From positions 62,001 to 126,000 of the forward strand of contig CAZWRV010000001.1 of NCBI GenBank assembly GCA_964636325.1: a stretch of DNA of 64,000 bases, written 5' to 3'. This DNA is from CAZWRV01 sp964636325 (lineage in GTDB: Bacteria; Verrucomicrobiota; Lentisphaeria; Victivallales; GWF2-50-93). The translations under genes were made by a program, and so were the position numbers. This document shows, piece after piece, positions 8,859 to 17,928 of this stretch (positions are counted from its first letter, which is position 1; each line of letters begins with the position of its first letter). The notes beneath the pieces are model-generated. The model saw only the letters and a list, made by a program, of their open reading frames with translations. It was not told the origin of the DNA and did not search any database.

Positions 8859-10199
8859 TCAATAGGACAGGCCGTATGCCCGGTATTCGCCTTCCCTAGC
8901 AATCATCTTGGCGCAACTTTCATCGGCGAGCATCTTGCTGAACTGAGTGCCCTTGAAGAAGCGGTTCTGCTCGAATCCGCTGTCGATGATTACTTTTTTA
9001 ATACTCCATTCTTTCAAAGTTCTGATAACCTTTCCACGTGTATTGAGCTTAGAAAATGTCTTGACGGGGAAGCTGGAGTGGAAATATTTGATTACGGCAT
9101 CCGGCAGATCGTCGAGTTCACGCTTCCCAGTGTCCGAGCCGATGAAGAGGATTTTTCCGTCAGGCTCCTTAGTGACGGCAGACAAGTATAAGATTTTCTG
9201 GAAAGATGAAACATTTTGTGCAACTTTGCAGAGGCTGAAAGCGTCTTTCTGCCCAAGCGGCAGGGAGGTCTCAGGATTGTTTAGGATCAGCGGCAGCTTC
9301 GAGTTCATGTAATTGGTGTTCTGCTCATATCTTTTATCCATGACGACCGTGTCTATTGATTGTCTGAGGAGTTCGTTCATTGCACTCTCAACGTCCTTGT
9401 ACTTGACGAACCTGTCCAGCGGGAAATTTGATGAGAAATAACAGACCAGGCGTTTTTCCACCTCAGGGGTTTCAATCAGCCTGTCCCGGCCAGATACGAG
9501 AAGTATTCGCTTTGTCTTAGGGGTTATCCTCAAAGCATCCGCAAGGATGGCGCGGAGAGAGCTTGAAGGCAGATATTTGCCGCCGACCTTGAAGAGCGAG
9601 AAAATTCCCTCGCTGCTGATATTGATAAAATTGTCCTTATCTTCAACCAGTAGCATAAAGGGGGAATCAGAAACAAATCTGTTATCGTCATAAGAACTAT
9701 TCAAAATGACAGTCCCGATATTTCTCTTTCTAAGGAACTTCCAAGCTTCGCTGGCGCTTTTTAGCTCGAGGAAATCCTTGACAGGGAAGTCGGAATTAAA
9801 GTAATAGGCGATCCTGTCAGATTTATTGAACATTTCTGTGCCCTTGGAGGACTTCTTGTCCACAAGCAATACTTTTTCTCTCGCGTTGGTTACTGAAAGC
9901 GCAGCGAGAATTATCTTCTCAAGAAGGGGTATATATTCCAACGAACATGAGTAAGACTTCAGTCCTGATTCATAGGACCGGAACCTAAAATATTCATTTC
10001 TGCCGAGCAGTTCCGGAAGAATTGATTTTTCGAAAGAGGGATCGTCTTCGAACGTATCCGAAAGGAATACTTCCGAAAGTTTGAAGTTAGAGATGAATGA
10101 TTCGGCCTCCTCGACGTTCCTTGCAGAAATGACGTCCTTGTCCTTAAGATAATATAGAGCCTCGGGGGATGCGCCCATGAGTAAGATTGTCCCGTCTCC
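8859..10199 (-). other. Array of repeated periplasmic modules (family shared by three GT-C genes)
   Basis: This segment encodes residues 549-994 of the GT-C protein. Shared positions across copies are YYFNSDFPVKDF, CYFSSNFPLDRF and KYFHSSFPVKTF, followed about 25 residues later by IGTVILN, IDTVVMD and IKKVIID, then an aromatic-x-x-N turn. Copies are spaced by about 115-120 residues. The same module occurs at 31014-32576 and 41354-41692. Confidence 0.75.
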
Positions 10200-11843
10200 T
10201 GCCGCTGAAGAAGCCTTTAAGACTGCGAATTCGTAGGGATGTGCCAGCAGCTTCCATGCCGCCAGCTTGACGAATTTTGCAGGCAGAGAATTTTGGGGAA
10301 GGTTGGAACTTTTGCAGTCCGGGGATGAATAAATCAGGCCATACATCAGCAAGGCGGACATTACGGCAAGGAAGGCCGAGGAAATTGAAATCCGTGCGGC
10401 ATTAAAAGCACCCGGATGTTTGCTACGGATTGTTTCACATGCCTGTCCGGCACCTAGCGCGAAGAAGAAGACCGCGGCCGGAATGACGGTCGAAACATAA
10501 CGGTAGTTGATATAAAAGGTCGAAATTGCGAGGATGGAGAACAGAACCCATGACGCAAGCATGACGAAGTCGATACGTTCCTTCGGCCGGAACAGCCACA
10601 AGGCCAATCCTGCGAATCCCAGGATGAATGTGAGCCCGAAATGGCTTGTCCTGGAGAAAAGCTGGAGCCGCTCCTTCCATATCAGCGAACCTTTTGAGAC
10701 ATCCCCGGCCTTGATCTGTTCGGCCCATTCTTGCCCGAATGCATTGATTCTGCTCTTACTGGATATTTCCGAATCTACATTTTTCAGGGATATGAAATAG
10801 TCCAGTTTCCCCGATCCGGCCAGAATACCGAGCAGACCAACATTGGCGAGAAGGAATGCGGCCAGGAATCCCGCCATCCTTTTAGAAATCCCGATCCTGT
10901 GGGCGTTGGCGGCGCAAACTAGAAGTGCGAGCGGGAAAAGAACCACGTTCCCAAGATGTATCGACGCGGCGGCGGCGCAGGCTGACCCCATGAGGATGAA
11001 CATGAAGATGGAAGGCGTATCCAGAAACCTGGAGAGCAGATATGCCGCCAGAAAGAATGTTGAAATCCTAAGCGGATCTATCCCGTTGCCGATGGTCTGG
11101 AAATAGAAAAGCGGAGTCGCGGCGAAAAGGATCACCGCCGCAGTTATCGATCCCTTTCCACGCCGCAGCAGAAATGCCGCAATGAGGATGACCAGGTAAA
11201 GGCCGTAAACGGGGGAGACGGTTCTTGCAGGAAAATCCTCATGGCATGATCCTTTCACCATGTAGAACCATGCTTGGATCAGAGGATATACCGGCGGATG
11301 CTCGTCCTTCAAGCACCCACTCTTGGCAAGCATCGGATCAGTGACTGGATAGTTCTGAAGCGAGCGGTTTTCAAATATGTCCTTGCCGTAGTAGGCGTAG
11401 ACAGAAGCATCGTGGCCGACTATGGGAAGCGCGACCGCCTGATAGAAGACATGGCAGATGAAGGCCGACGAGGCGAACGTCATGACGACATGGCAGATCC
11501 GCGAAGACAAGGCAGCCCCCTTGAATTTCAAGCAGAACCATTTGAACGGAGCCGACACGCATTCCAGAACCTGTCTCAATGATACGGCCAGCAAGGTGGT
11601 GAAAACGACCGATATTGAAGCCACGCACGCTTGCGGGCCTGCGCCGGGAAAAAGAGCTAGGACGGCCCAAAGCAGCAACGCGATCGCGACAGGGGCAAGT
11701 ATCGCGCCGGTTAGAAGACATTCGGAAGGGCTAAGCTGATCGGAGCTTTTGAAGGCATCGGCAAGACGCCTGATAATGGCGCCGAAAATTATCCCGGCAA
11801 CCGGATATGTCAGTATCAGAACAATAATATCCGCCATTGTCAT
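8859..11843 (-). CDS. GT-C (PMT/ArnT-like) glycosyltransferase with tandem C-terminal modules
   Basis: Residues 1-505 are polytopic, with about 11-12 membrane helices. The first large periplasmic loop carries GHDASVYAYYGKDIF (143-157), matching the acidic catalytic motif of GT39/GT-C enzymes, and EHPP follows at 181. Residues 549-994 are soluble and built from a divergent first module (549-638) and three clear repeats (about 639-755, 760-875 and 880-994). Each repeat has a leading helix, an ILLV strand, YF-x-S-x-FP, a helix and a TVVxD-type strand. The enzyme probably moves a sugar from a polyprenyl-phosphate donor to a glycan or lipid outside the inner membrane. Its start overlaps the GT4 gene stop by four bases, so the two are translationally coupled. 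It is a paralogue of the 40.3-42.9 kb enzyme. Confidence 0.8.
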   Translation of the reverse strand: MTMADIIVLILTYPVAGIIFGAIIRRLADAFKSSDQLSPSECLLTGAILAPVAIALLLWAVLALFPGAGPQACVASISVVFTTLLAVSLRQVLECVSAPFKWFCLKFKGAALSSRICHVVMTFASSAFICHVFYQAVALPIVGHDASVYAYYGKDIFENRSLQNYPVTDPMLAKSGCLKDEHPPVYPLIQAWFYMVKGSCHEDFPARTVSPVYGLYLVILIAAFLLRRGKGSITAAVILFAATPLFYFQTIGNGIDPLRISTFFLAAYLLSRFLDTPSIFMFILMGSACAAAASIHLGNVVLFPLALLVCAANAHRIGISKRMAGFLAAFLLANVGLLGILAGSGKLDYFISLKNVDSEISSKSRINAFGQEWAEQIKAGDVSKGSLIWKERLQLFSRTSHFGLTFILGFAGLALWLFRPKERIDFVMLASWVLFSILAISTFYINYRYVSTVIPAAVFFFALGAGQACETIRSKHPGAFNAARISISSAFLAVMSALLMYGLIYSSPDCKSSNLPQNSLPAKFVKLAAWKLLAHPYEFAVLKASSAAGDGTILLMGASPEALYYLKDKDVISARNVEEAESFISNFKLSEVFLSDTFEDDPSFEKSILPELLGRNEYFRFRSYESGLKSYSCSLEYIPLLEKIILAALSVTNAREKVLLVDKKSSKGTEMFNKSDRIAYYFNSDFPVKDFLELKSASEAWKFLRKRNIGTVILNSSYDDNRFVSDSPFMLLVEDKDNFINISSEGIFSLFKVGGKYLPSSSLRAILADALRITPKTKRILLVSGRDRLIETPEVEKRLVCYFSSNFPLDRFVKYKDVESAMNELLRQSIDTVVMDKRYEQNTNYMNSKLPLILNNPETSLPLGQKDAFSLCKVAQNVSSFQKILYLSAVTKEPDGKILFIGSDTGKRELDDLPDAVIKYFHSSFPVKTFSKLNTRGKVIRTLKEWSIKKVIIDSGFEQNRFFKGTQFSKMLADESCAKMIAREGEYRAYGLSY

Positions 11844-13009
11844 GCTTGGATTCCGTCAAGGATTTTCCCGGCCCTCCGAGCCCAGGTGTAGTTTTCAAGA
11901 AGAACCTTTTTTGCATTGTTTCCGAGCGCTGCGGCCATGGACGGGTTGCCCTTCAGCCTCAAAATGGCCTCAGCCCATTCCGCGGCGGCGCCGGCCTCGC
12001 ACAGCAGGGCCGTCTTGTCCGGCACAATGACTTCATGCAGGACGGGCAGATCCGACGCTATGATCGGTTTACCCGCAGCCATGTATTCGAAAATCTTGAG
12101 AGGCGACATCCTGTCCGAGGTATTCACCCCGGCCGCAGTGCCCGTGTATTTCTGGTACGGGGCGAGCAGGACGTCCATTGAGCAGAGGTAATTTTTGATC
12201 TCGCGGGGCGGGACGAACCCGTAGAAGAAAAGATTTTCCAAGTCGGAGCAGGCAGCCTTCCACTGCGCGATGTCCGGGCCGCTTCCACCGATTATATGGA
12301 ATCCAACGTCCGGAATCTTTCTTGCGGCTTCGACTATGATTTCCACGCCCCTGCCCTTGTAGAGATGGCCGGTGTATCCGGCGTTGAATGTGAAGCCGCC
12401 CTGGAGGCTGACCCTGCGGAATTCGCGGATTTCATCCGCGCCGTCCGGGGCGAGAATCGCCTTTCCATCCAGTCCGGGGAAGCACTGCAGGTAGTCGTCG
12501 AGGAGCGGCCTTGAAATCACGACAAGCCTTTTGAATGAGGGCCTTTTGATCAGTTTTCTGAATAAGACGGATGAAAAGAATCCGAACTCCCTGAAGTAGT
12601 TGTGGTTTTCGTAAACCAGCGGGATTCCCTTGCGCATCCAGAAAATGCCGGGGAGGAAACGCGAGATGACAATATCCGGAACCAGATCATCAACCTTGCG
12701 CGAAGCCATGAAAGGATAAATCAGCTTCCTGAAGATAAGCATAGGATAGAGGAAGAGCCTGCCGGAGGTGAGCCTTAAGGGATAGGGGTTCAACTTGACA
12801 GTCTTGAAGCTTGCGGGTACCCCGTAGAAGTCAAATAAGCTGCCGCTGATATTCTCCTCTAGCGACAGCGAATCCGGATATATGAGGCTTACATCGTGGC
12901 CGTTGGCGGCCAGCGCGGCGCACATCTTCATGATATGGACCGAGTTCGCCTGCCGCGAAGGGATGATGGCGTTGGAAACGTAGACAATCTTAACTTTTCT
13001 TTGCTGCAC
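11840..13009 (-). CDS. Glycosyltransferase family 4 (GT-B)
   Basis: This 389-residue cytoplasmic GT-B enzyme has the N-terminal Rossmann start KIVYVSNAIIPSRQANSVH and the C-terminal donor-binding region containing SPLKIFEYMAAGKPIIASDL, where the E-x7-E type motif sits. It transfers a nucleotide-activated sugar onto a lipid-linked glycan; donor and linkage cannot be deduced. It overlaps the next gene by ATGA and so is coupled to the GT-C enzyme. The reading frame is intact and of usual length. Confidence 0.88.
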   Translation of the reverse strand: MQQRKVKIVYVSNAIIPSRQANSVHIMKMCAALAANGHDVSLIYPDSLSLEENISGSLFDFYGVPASFKTVKLNPYPLRLTSGRLFLYPMLIFRKLIYPFMASRKVDDLVPDIVISRFLPGIFWMRKGIPLVYENHNYFREFGFFSSVLFRKLIKRPSFKRLVVISRPLLDDYLQCFPGLDGKAILAPDGADEIREFRRVSLQGGFTFNAGYTGHLYKGRGVEIIVEAARKIPDVGFHIIGGSGPDIAQWKAACSDLENLFFYGFVPPREIKNYLCSMDVLLAPYQKYTGTAAGVNTSDRMSPLKIFEYMAAGKPIIASDLPVLHEVIVPDKTALLCEAGAAAEWAEAILRLKGNPSMAAALGNNAKKVLLENYTWARRAGKILDGIQA

Positions 13010-13073
13010 GTGTTCTTATTATCCCATATTCCCTATTCCCTAAAAACCACTTGGGCAGGGTTTGTTCAGTTCT

Positions 13074-13739
13074 TCAATTGAAAAACAATCCAAATACATT
13101 CCGCGCCTCCTCCTCCGTCAAAGTCTTGTCTGAGACCGCCGGCCATAAAGCCATGTCGCGAATTCGCACAACTGAATTGATATGCTTCCTATTTATAAGT
13201 CTTACTTTCAACTCTTCTATACCGATATAGCAAGCTACTGCCGTCCTGTGGTTACCGGCAAGGACTACAAATCTCCTATCCCCTTTCGCATTCTCCAGGA
13301 TAACGCCTGCTGGATATCCAAATCTGCCATATATAAATCCTTCCTTTTTGACCTTTTCATAAAGGCGAATGAATCTGTCCCATTCATCCTTGACATCATC
13401 TTCAGGAGTTGGCCCGCAAAAGCGCGACCGTTCCCAAGACTTTCCATCTTTTGCCCAGGTGCCCCAGGGATATCTCCCCTTGGGGAAACATTTCCTGAGC
13501 AGATCCAGTTTTTCATCTCTTACAGACTGTACAAGATCAAATATGCTTTCTGGCTTGAAATCCCTGTGGAACTTGAACAGTGAGCTATCAGAGAATGATC
13601 TTATTCCGGCATCATATTCCGCAAGGGTTTTCACCAGATGGTTTTCCACATCATATTTTTCCGCGAAGATGGTTCTCACATCACTCGTGCCGACACTGAA
13701 CGGGAAATATGTGAACAACTTTTTCCTGAAGATATCCAT
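13074..13739 (-). CDS. ParB/Srx-like domain protein of unknown role
   Basis: A 221-residue cytoplasmic protein with no signal peptide. The C-terminal part contains GYPAGVILENAKGDRRFVVL followed by AGNHRTAVACYIGIEELKVR, which resembles the ParB/sulfiredoxin fold core with its (D/G)xHRxxA motif. I chose the ATG at 13737-13739 because it lies 10 bp after the flippase stop and is preceded by GAGCGGAA; an upstream start would overlap the flippase. Proteins like this appear in O-antigen and capsule clusters, but their function is not established. The gene is visibly more AT-rich than its neighbours. Confidence 0.6.
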   Translation of the reverse strand: MDIFRKKLFTYFPFSVGTSDVRTIFAEKYDVENHLVKTLAEYDAGIRSFSDSSLFKFHRDFKPESIFDLVQSVRDEKLDLLRKCFPKGRYPWGTWAKDGKSWERSRFCGPTPEDDVKDEWDRFIRLYEKVKKEGFIYGRFGYPAGVILENAKGDRRFVVLAGNHRTAVACYIGIEELKVRLINRKHINSVVRIRDMALWPAVSDKTLTEEEARNVFGLFFN

Positions 13740-13749
13740 TAAATTCCGC

Positions 13750-15300
13750 TCATGCCTTTTTCCTGAGAAACTTTCTGTAGAACGCATTCCTGCAGATGTC
13801 GATGATCTCAGGTTCATGCCTGGACAGATGGTAGTAGTTTAGAGCCAGCACCAGCCCCAGGACGGCGAGCAGCAGGAAGACATTCGTGACATTCAGGCTC
13901 AGCTTCTGGAAGAACAATATCTGCGAGACAATTAGCGGGCTCAGCAGCAGGAAATATTTGAGATGTCCCTTGACCATGTCCCAAGTCTGGCTTCTTGAAA
14001 AGATGAATTTCTGAAGGAAATACATATATATGGCGTATTTCACCACTCCTGCGAGCACATTCGCTATGGCAAAACCAAGCATGTTCTTGTTCCAGCTCAA
14101 GATAATTCCTGCGGCGAGAAGGGACGATGTGGTTATTATTGTTTCCATGCTCACCCACCAGTGATGTCCGGAAGATCTCAGGATGACGTTGTTGACCTTC
14201 TGCATGTTGGTCAAAATCAGGCCGCCCAGCACCAGCATCAATGTCGTATACATGATGGAAAAATCCGCCCCTGTAAACACCTTCCTGCCGAGCCACAGCT
14301 TCAGGAAAATGTCGCCGAAGGAAAGGAACGAAGTGAAGATTATGCTGTTTATGACCAGGGAAAACGTCATACCGTAAAGGCTTATCCTCCTTATGCTGGC
14401 CATGTCCTCCTTGGCGCAAAGTTCAGCCGTCTTCGGGAGGACTCCGACAAATATGGTGTTGATAAACTGGCTGCACATCACCATTATGCCGTACGGTATC
14501 GCATACAGGGCCACATTGGCGGCGCCGAATATGTTTGAAAAAATCAACACCGGCAGGGCATTTTGAGCGATGCTTCCAGCGCTAATGACGACGGAGCTGA
14601 AACCGAGGTCGAACAGCTCCCTTACTACATTTCTTTCAAACGTCCTGCACATGACCGTCCTTGCAGCGTCAATAAAGATGCGCCTCCTAATATAGAAGAA
14701 TAAAGCTATGTTGGGCAGGACACGCCCACCGCTGACTATCAGCGTGATTGTGTATATGTTCAGACGGTTGAAGTGGTAGAAAGCCAGGACGAAAAGGATT
14801 GTCAGGAGCCTTCCGGCGGTGTCGAGATTGAATGTCGTGTCATATCTGTGTTCGCCGCGTATTACGCCGGCATTAGCCTTGAGGGTGAAAGTCAGGAAGA
14901 ATTCGACGATTCCGACGATGAAGATGAAATGGAAAATATTCTGGCTTCCCGGGATCCCCTTTATAAAATCAAAAACAAAATTTTCAGAGAAAAACAGGAC
15001 AATGCATGAAATGATTGCCACGACCAGCAGGAACCCGTAGGAGACCAATATCAAAGACGAGAGCCTGTTCTCGTCGTTCTTCGCCTTATAGAAGGCATAA
15101 AGCCTGCTTATGGCGTTAGAGACGCCCGCATCGGCCATGTAAAAATAGTTTATGACATTGAACACGAGGAGCCACATCCCGTATATCTCTTTCCCTACCG
15201 TGTTCACCACTATAGGAATTATTATGAGCTTCAGCAATGAGGCCATTATGGTTGATATCCAACCGCTCATCACATTTTTAAGTGTCTGTATCAGGAACAT
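13750..15300 (-). CDS. Wzx-type polysaccharide flippase
   Basis: A 516-residue polytopic protein with about 12-14 hydrophobic helices and the N-terminal pattern of the polysaccharide-transport/MOP family (KNVMSGWISTIMASLLKLII, then VGKEIYGMWLLVFNVINYFY). Members move undecaprenyl-diphosphate-linked repeat units across the inner membrane. Its presence suggests a Wzx/Wzy-like or related export route, although no certain Wzy polymerase is visible here. Neighbours on both sides are glycan genes on the same strand. Confidence 0.9.
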   Translation of the reverse strand: MFLIQTLKNVMSGWISTIMASLLKLIIIPIVVNTVGKEIYGMWLLVFNVINYFYMADAGVSNAISRLYAFYKAKNDENRLSSLILVSYGFLLVVAIISCIVLFFSENFVFDFIKGIPGSQNIFHFIFIVGIVEFFLTFTLKANAGVIRGEHRYDTTFNLDTAGRLLTILFVLAFYHFNRLNIYTITLIVSGGRVLPNIALFFYIRRRIFIDAARTVMCRTFERNVVRELFDLGFSSVVISAGSIAQNALPVLIFSNIFGAANVALYAIPYGIMVMCSQFINTIFVGVLPKTAELCAKEDMASIRRISLYGMTFSLVINSIIFTSFLSFGDIFLKLWLGRKVFTGADFSIMYTTLMLVLGGLILTNMQKVNNVILRSSGHHWWVSMETIITTSSLLAAGIILSWNKNMLGFAIANVLAGVVKYAIYMYFLQKFIFSRSQTWDMVKGHLKYFLLLSPLIVSQILFFQKLSLNVTNVFLLLAVLGLVLALNYYHLSRHEPEIIDICRNAFYRKFLRKKA

Positions 15301-15322
15301 AGGCCGGGAAGTGACGGGGGGT

Positions 15323-16150
15323 CTAAAGGGGGAGAAGATGCCGGCAGGATGTCTTCAGCATCAACGCGAACAGCCGCAGTTTCATTGCGAACGGCATCCG
15401 CCCTGAAAACTCGCCGAGATCCTGCGGTTTTTTTGAAGCGATCAGGATGGCCCGCTTGTAGTCATGGTATTTTCTGTAGAAATATATGAAATCGTTCCGT
15501 CTGAGAAACTCTTCGAGGGCGGAAAACGAAAACCTGAAGTAGGGGATGTTGTGGTCCTGGTATTTTTTCCCAGGTTTGATCGGCTCAAAATACATTATGT
15601 GAGGGAACAGCGAGTCGTAAGGGAAATATTTCCACTCAAACACGACCGTCTCAGTCATCTTTGAAATTGCGGATATAAGATTCAAGGGATCGGTTATCCT
15701 GTGAAGAAAACCGAGACATAGGACGATGTCGTATTTTTTATTCTTGCATGATTTATCTTCGAAGACGTTGGCATTTATAAAGTCGACATTATTCAACTCC
15801 TTGACTTCCTTTATGAACAGCGCCTTTTCAATGCGCAGAGGATCGATGTCTACGCCGGTGACATAGTTTGCGCCAAGTTCGCTGCACTTGAGCGAGAAAA
15901 ATCCGTCATTGCAGCCAAGGTCAAGCACGTTTTTCCCTTTGACAATCCGCTTGGCCACAGGCTCCAGATTCCTCCATTTGACAAGATTTTTCCCTGCACG
16001 GGACTGGCCTTCGCTTATTGTTTTCAGGCCGAATGGCAGTTCAATCGCATGGTTCCAAGGCTGGACTCTGCCCAGTTCGGAAATTCTTTCCTCAAGCTGC
16101 TGTTTGTCCACTTTATGGTCTCCAATTTTATTTATTTGGGGCAATTTCAA
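15323..16150 (-). CDS. SAM-dependent methyltransferase (CmoB-like/DUF1698)
   Basis: A 275-residue class I methyltransferase. LDLGCNDGFFS near residues 76-86 is the SAM-binding motif I, followed by VTGVDIDPLRIEKA with the acidic motif II. The N-terminal RVQPWNHAIELP segment and overall length match the DUF1698 group related to tRNA enzyme CmoB, which also has members in surface-glycan loci. Sugar or lipid methylation is inferred from context. It lies 22 bp before the flippase. The gap upstream holds a dispersed hairpin repeat. Confidence 0.8.
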   Translation of the reverse strand: MKLPQINKIGDHKVDKQQLEERISELGRVQPWNHAIELPFGLKTISEGQSRAGKNLVKWRNLEPVAKRIVKGKNVLDLGCNDGFFSLKCSELGANYVTGVDIDPLRIEKALFIKEVKELNNVDFINANVFEDKSCKNKKYDIVLCLGFLHRITDPLNLISAISKMTETVVFEWKYFPYDSLFPHIMYFEPIKPGKKYQDHNIPYFRFSFSALEEFLRRNDFIYFYRKYHDYKRAILIASKKPQDLGEFSGRMPFAMKLRLFALMLKTSCRHLLPL

Positions 16151-16158
16151 GATTAAGA

Positions 16159-16247
16159 AAACGGCTCAGCTCGGCTTCGCCCTCCTCCACCGAAACGCTC
16201 GGAAATTTTGGAGGGCTGAGCCGTGCTCAACCGCATTCTGAAATTGG
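16159..16247. repeat. Dispersed intergenic repeat R1, copy a
   Basis: An element of about 89 bp begins ACGGCTCAGC, continues CGGCTTCGCCCTCC, and after a variable 25-bp spacer returns as GGAGGGCTGAGCCGT, then ends with CAACCGCATT and TGAAATTG. The arms are imperfect inverted repeats; the right arm lacks about ten bases. Related copies lie at 33558-33646, 36805-36880 and 49830-49914. The rest of this intergenic gap contains a GCTGGG/CCCAGC stem at about 16267-16297 but no T-run on either strand. Confidence 0.7.
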
Positions 16248-16311
16248 CTCACATTCTTTTTTGCACGCTGGGCGGAAATATTCCACCAGCACCCAGCACA
16301 GAAATTCAAGT

Positions 16312-17928
16312 TCAATCTAATTTGACCTTGATCCATGAGTCAGGTCTGTTGTACTCGGTGGGATTGCACCACAGGAATTTCGAGGAGAAGAGCCAGACCA
16401 GGATTTTTCTTCCCTTCAGCAGTTCTGGGCGTCTCTTGATCAATACCGGCAGCAAGGAGCCTCCGGAATTTTGCCACTTGAATGACACAGGCATGGAAAG
16501 ATCCGCGGCAAGCTGGGCGGTGAATCCCGCAGACATTTCGCTGTAGATCCAGGACCAGCTGTCGCCATAGACAAGGATTGGTGAATCCTCGCAGTCTTTG
16601 TATGCCTGCTTTTGTCCATCGAAAACCCTGTCCATTTCAAACTTGAAGGATTCGGGATATCCTAACGGTTTGAGCAAGGTGTCATATATGTTTTTCTTTA
16701 CCGTCAGCGAAACCGTCTCCCTGGTGTGTGTGAAATTCTCCTTTGGAGCGGTATCCGCAAATGAATATCTTTTTAGAATGTCGGCTGTTATCTGTGCCGC
16801 GATTTCTGGGGCGGTGGGGGCCCAGTGCGAATCGTCAGGCCGGTAGATGCTGCCGCCGTTTTCGCATGCTTTGCGGAATGCCGGCTCAAGGTCGACGGCC
16901 TCGACATCGTTCAGCAGAAGCCTCAGAATGAACTTTTTCCTCAATATCGCCGGCGGAACCTTGGCCTTGAGGCCGAACCTGCCATAGACGAACTCCATTT
17001 TCACAGGAGCTGGAATGACTATAAGGTCAATGCCTTTTGCCTTGAGCTGGTCGGAAAAAGTTTTGATGCATTCGAACGCCAGATCATAAGTCCTCTCATT
17101 GTCCGCGGAGGCAATGTCTTCGGAAAGCAGATAACCCTTTTCTTCGCTTGTAAAAAGCCATTTGTCCTGAGACATGAAAATATCCGAGGCACTGCCGTCC
17201 GTATTTGTATTTAATGGCTTTATGTCGGCGAGACCAGCTCTATAAGTATTCAGCGACTCGTTCCACTTCTCCCAACCGCCGTTTGCTGATATCTCGTTTT
17301 TAAGGAGATCAATGCGCCTTTTTATCTCTTCGCTGCGTCTGTCAAGTTCATTCCTGCGCTCCTCGGAGATTGTCAAATTTCCGGATTTTGCGGGTACCTC
17401 TTCCTTGACCGTTTCCACATGGCCCTGGTCTTTACCAGGAACGGGAGTGGGCGGCAGGCCGTTTTTTTCAAGAGCCATGTCAGACACCGCGAATTTTAGG
17501 ACAAAGTACAAAGGAAGATCCAGATCATTGACTTCATCTATAGTCATTATTGACTCATATTTTTTTTCGACAGCCTTGAACGGGACCACTTCCATTTCCA
17601 GCAGACTTGAATCTGCGATTTTGGACGCCGGCTGCACTATCCGCGACTTGAAGCCCCACAGCACGGCGAGGAAAGGGGACATGTCCATTTTACCGGCGAG
17701 AATTTTCAAGGGGGTGATTTTCGCACATACAAGGCAGTCCTTGTAGTCTGCCTTTTTCGGATCGGGGACCCTGGTCATCTTTTCGACCCGACCGATTATA
17801 CGGATTGTCTCCGTTCCGCCGGTTTCATCGGCACCGGAGCCGCCTTCGGAGGCGGCCCCAAGTTTCGCCGCCAGTGGTGGTGCTGCAAAGAGGCAAAAAA
17901 CGATGAAGTATGAGAGGGGTGTTTTCAT
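16312..17928 (-). CDS. AlgJ/AlgX-like SGNH O-acetyltransferase component with N-terminal extra domain
   Basis: The start at 17928 is chosen because it overlaps the preceding stop as ATGA and is followed by a signal peptide (MKTPLSYFIVFCLFAAPPLA). The 538-residue protein then has a domain with RIIGRVEKMTRVPDPKKADY and YKDCLVCAK, a helical linker (about 180-240) and an SGNH/AlgX-like domain. The catalytic residues appear as DDSHW and YGDSWSW. AlgJ/AlgX-type proteins accept acetyl groups passed across the membrane by an AlgI-type MBOAT and place them on the polymer in the periplasm. It is the third SGNH gene in a row. Confidence 0.78.
   Translation of the reverse strand: MKTPLSYFIVFCLFAAPPLAAKLGAASEGGSGADETGGTETIRIIGRVEKMTRVPDPKKADYKDCLVCAKITPLKILAGKMDMSPFLAVLWGFKSRIVQPASKIADSSLLEMEVVPFKAVEKKYESIMTIDEVNDLDLPLYFVLKFAVSDMALEKNGLPPTPVPGKDQGHVETVKEEVPAKSGNLTISEERRNELDRRSEEIKRRIDLLKNEISANGGWEKWNESLNTYRAGLADIKPLNTNTDGSASDIFMSQDKWLFTSEEKGYLLSEDIASADNERTYDLAFECIKTFSDQLKAKGIDLIVIPAPVKMEFVYGRFGLKAKVPPAILRKKFILRLLLNDVEAVDLEPAFRKACENGGSIYRPDDSHWAPTAPEIAAQITADILKRYSFADTAPKENFTHTRETVSLTVKKNIYDTLLKPLGYPESFKFEMDRVFDGQKQAYKDCEDSPILVYGDSWSWIYSEMSAGFTAQLAADLSMPVSFKWQNSGGSLLPVLIKRRPELLKGRKILVWLFSSKFLWCNPTEYNRPDSWIKVKLD

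Noticed and set aside
16267..16297. GCTGGG/CCCAGC stem-loop as a terminator
   Set aside because: The loop is long, the stem is short, and no T-run follows on either strand.
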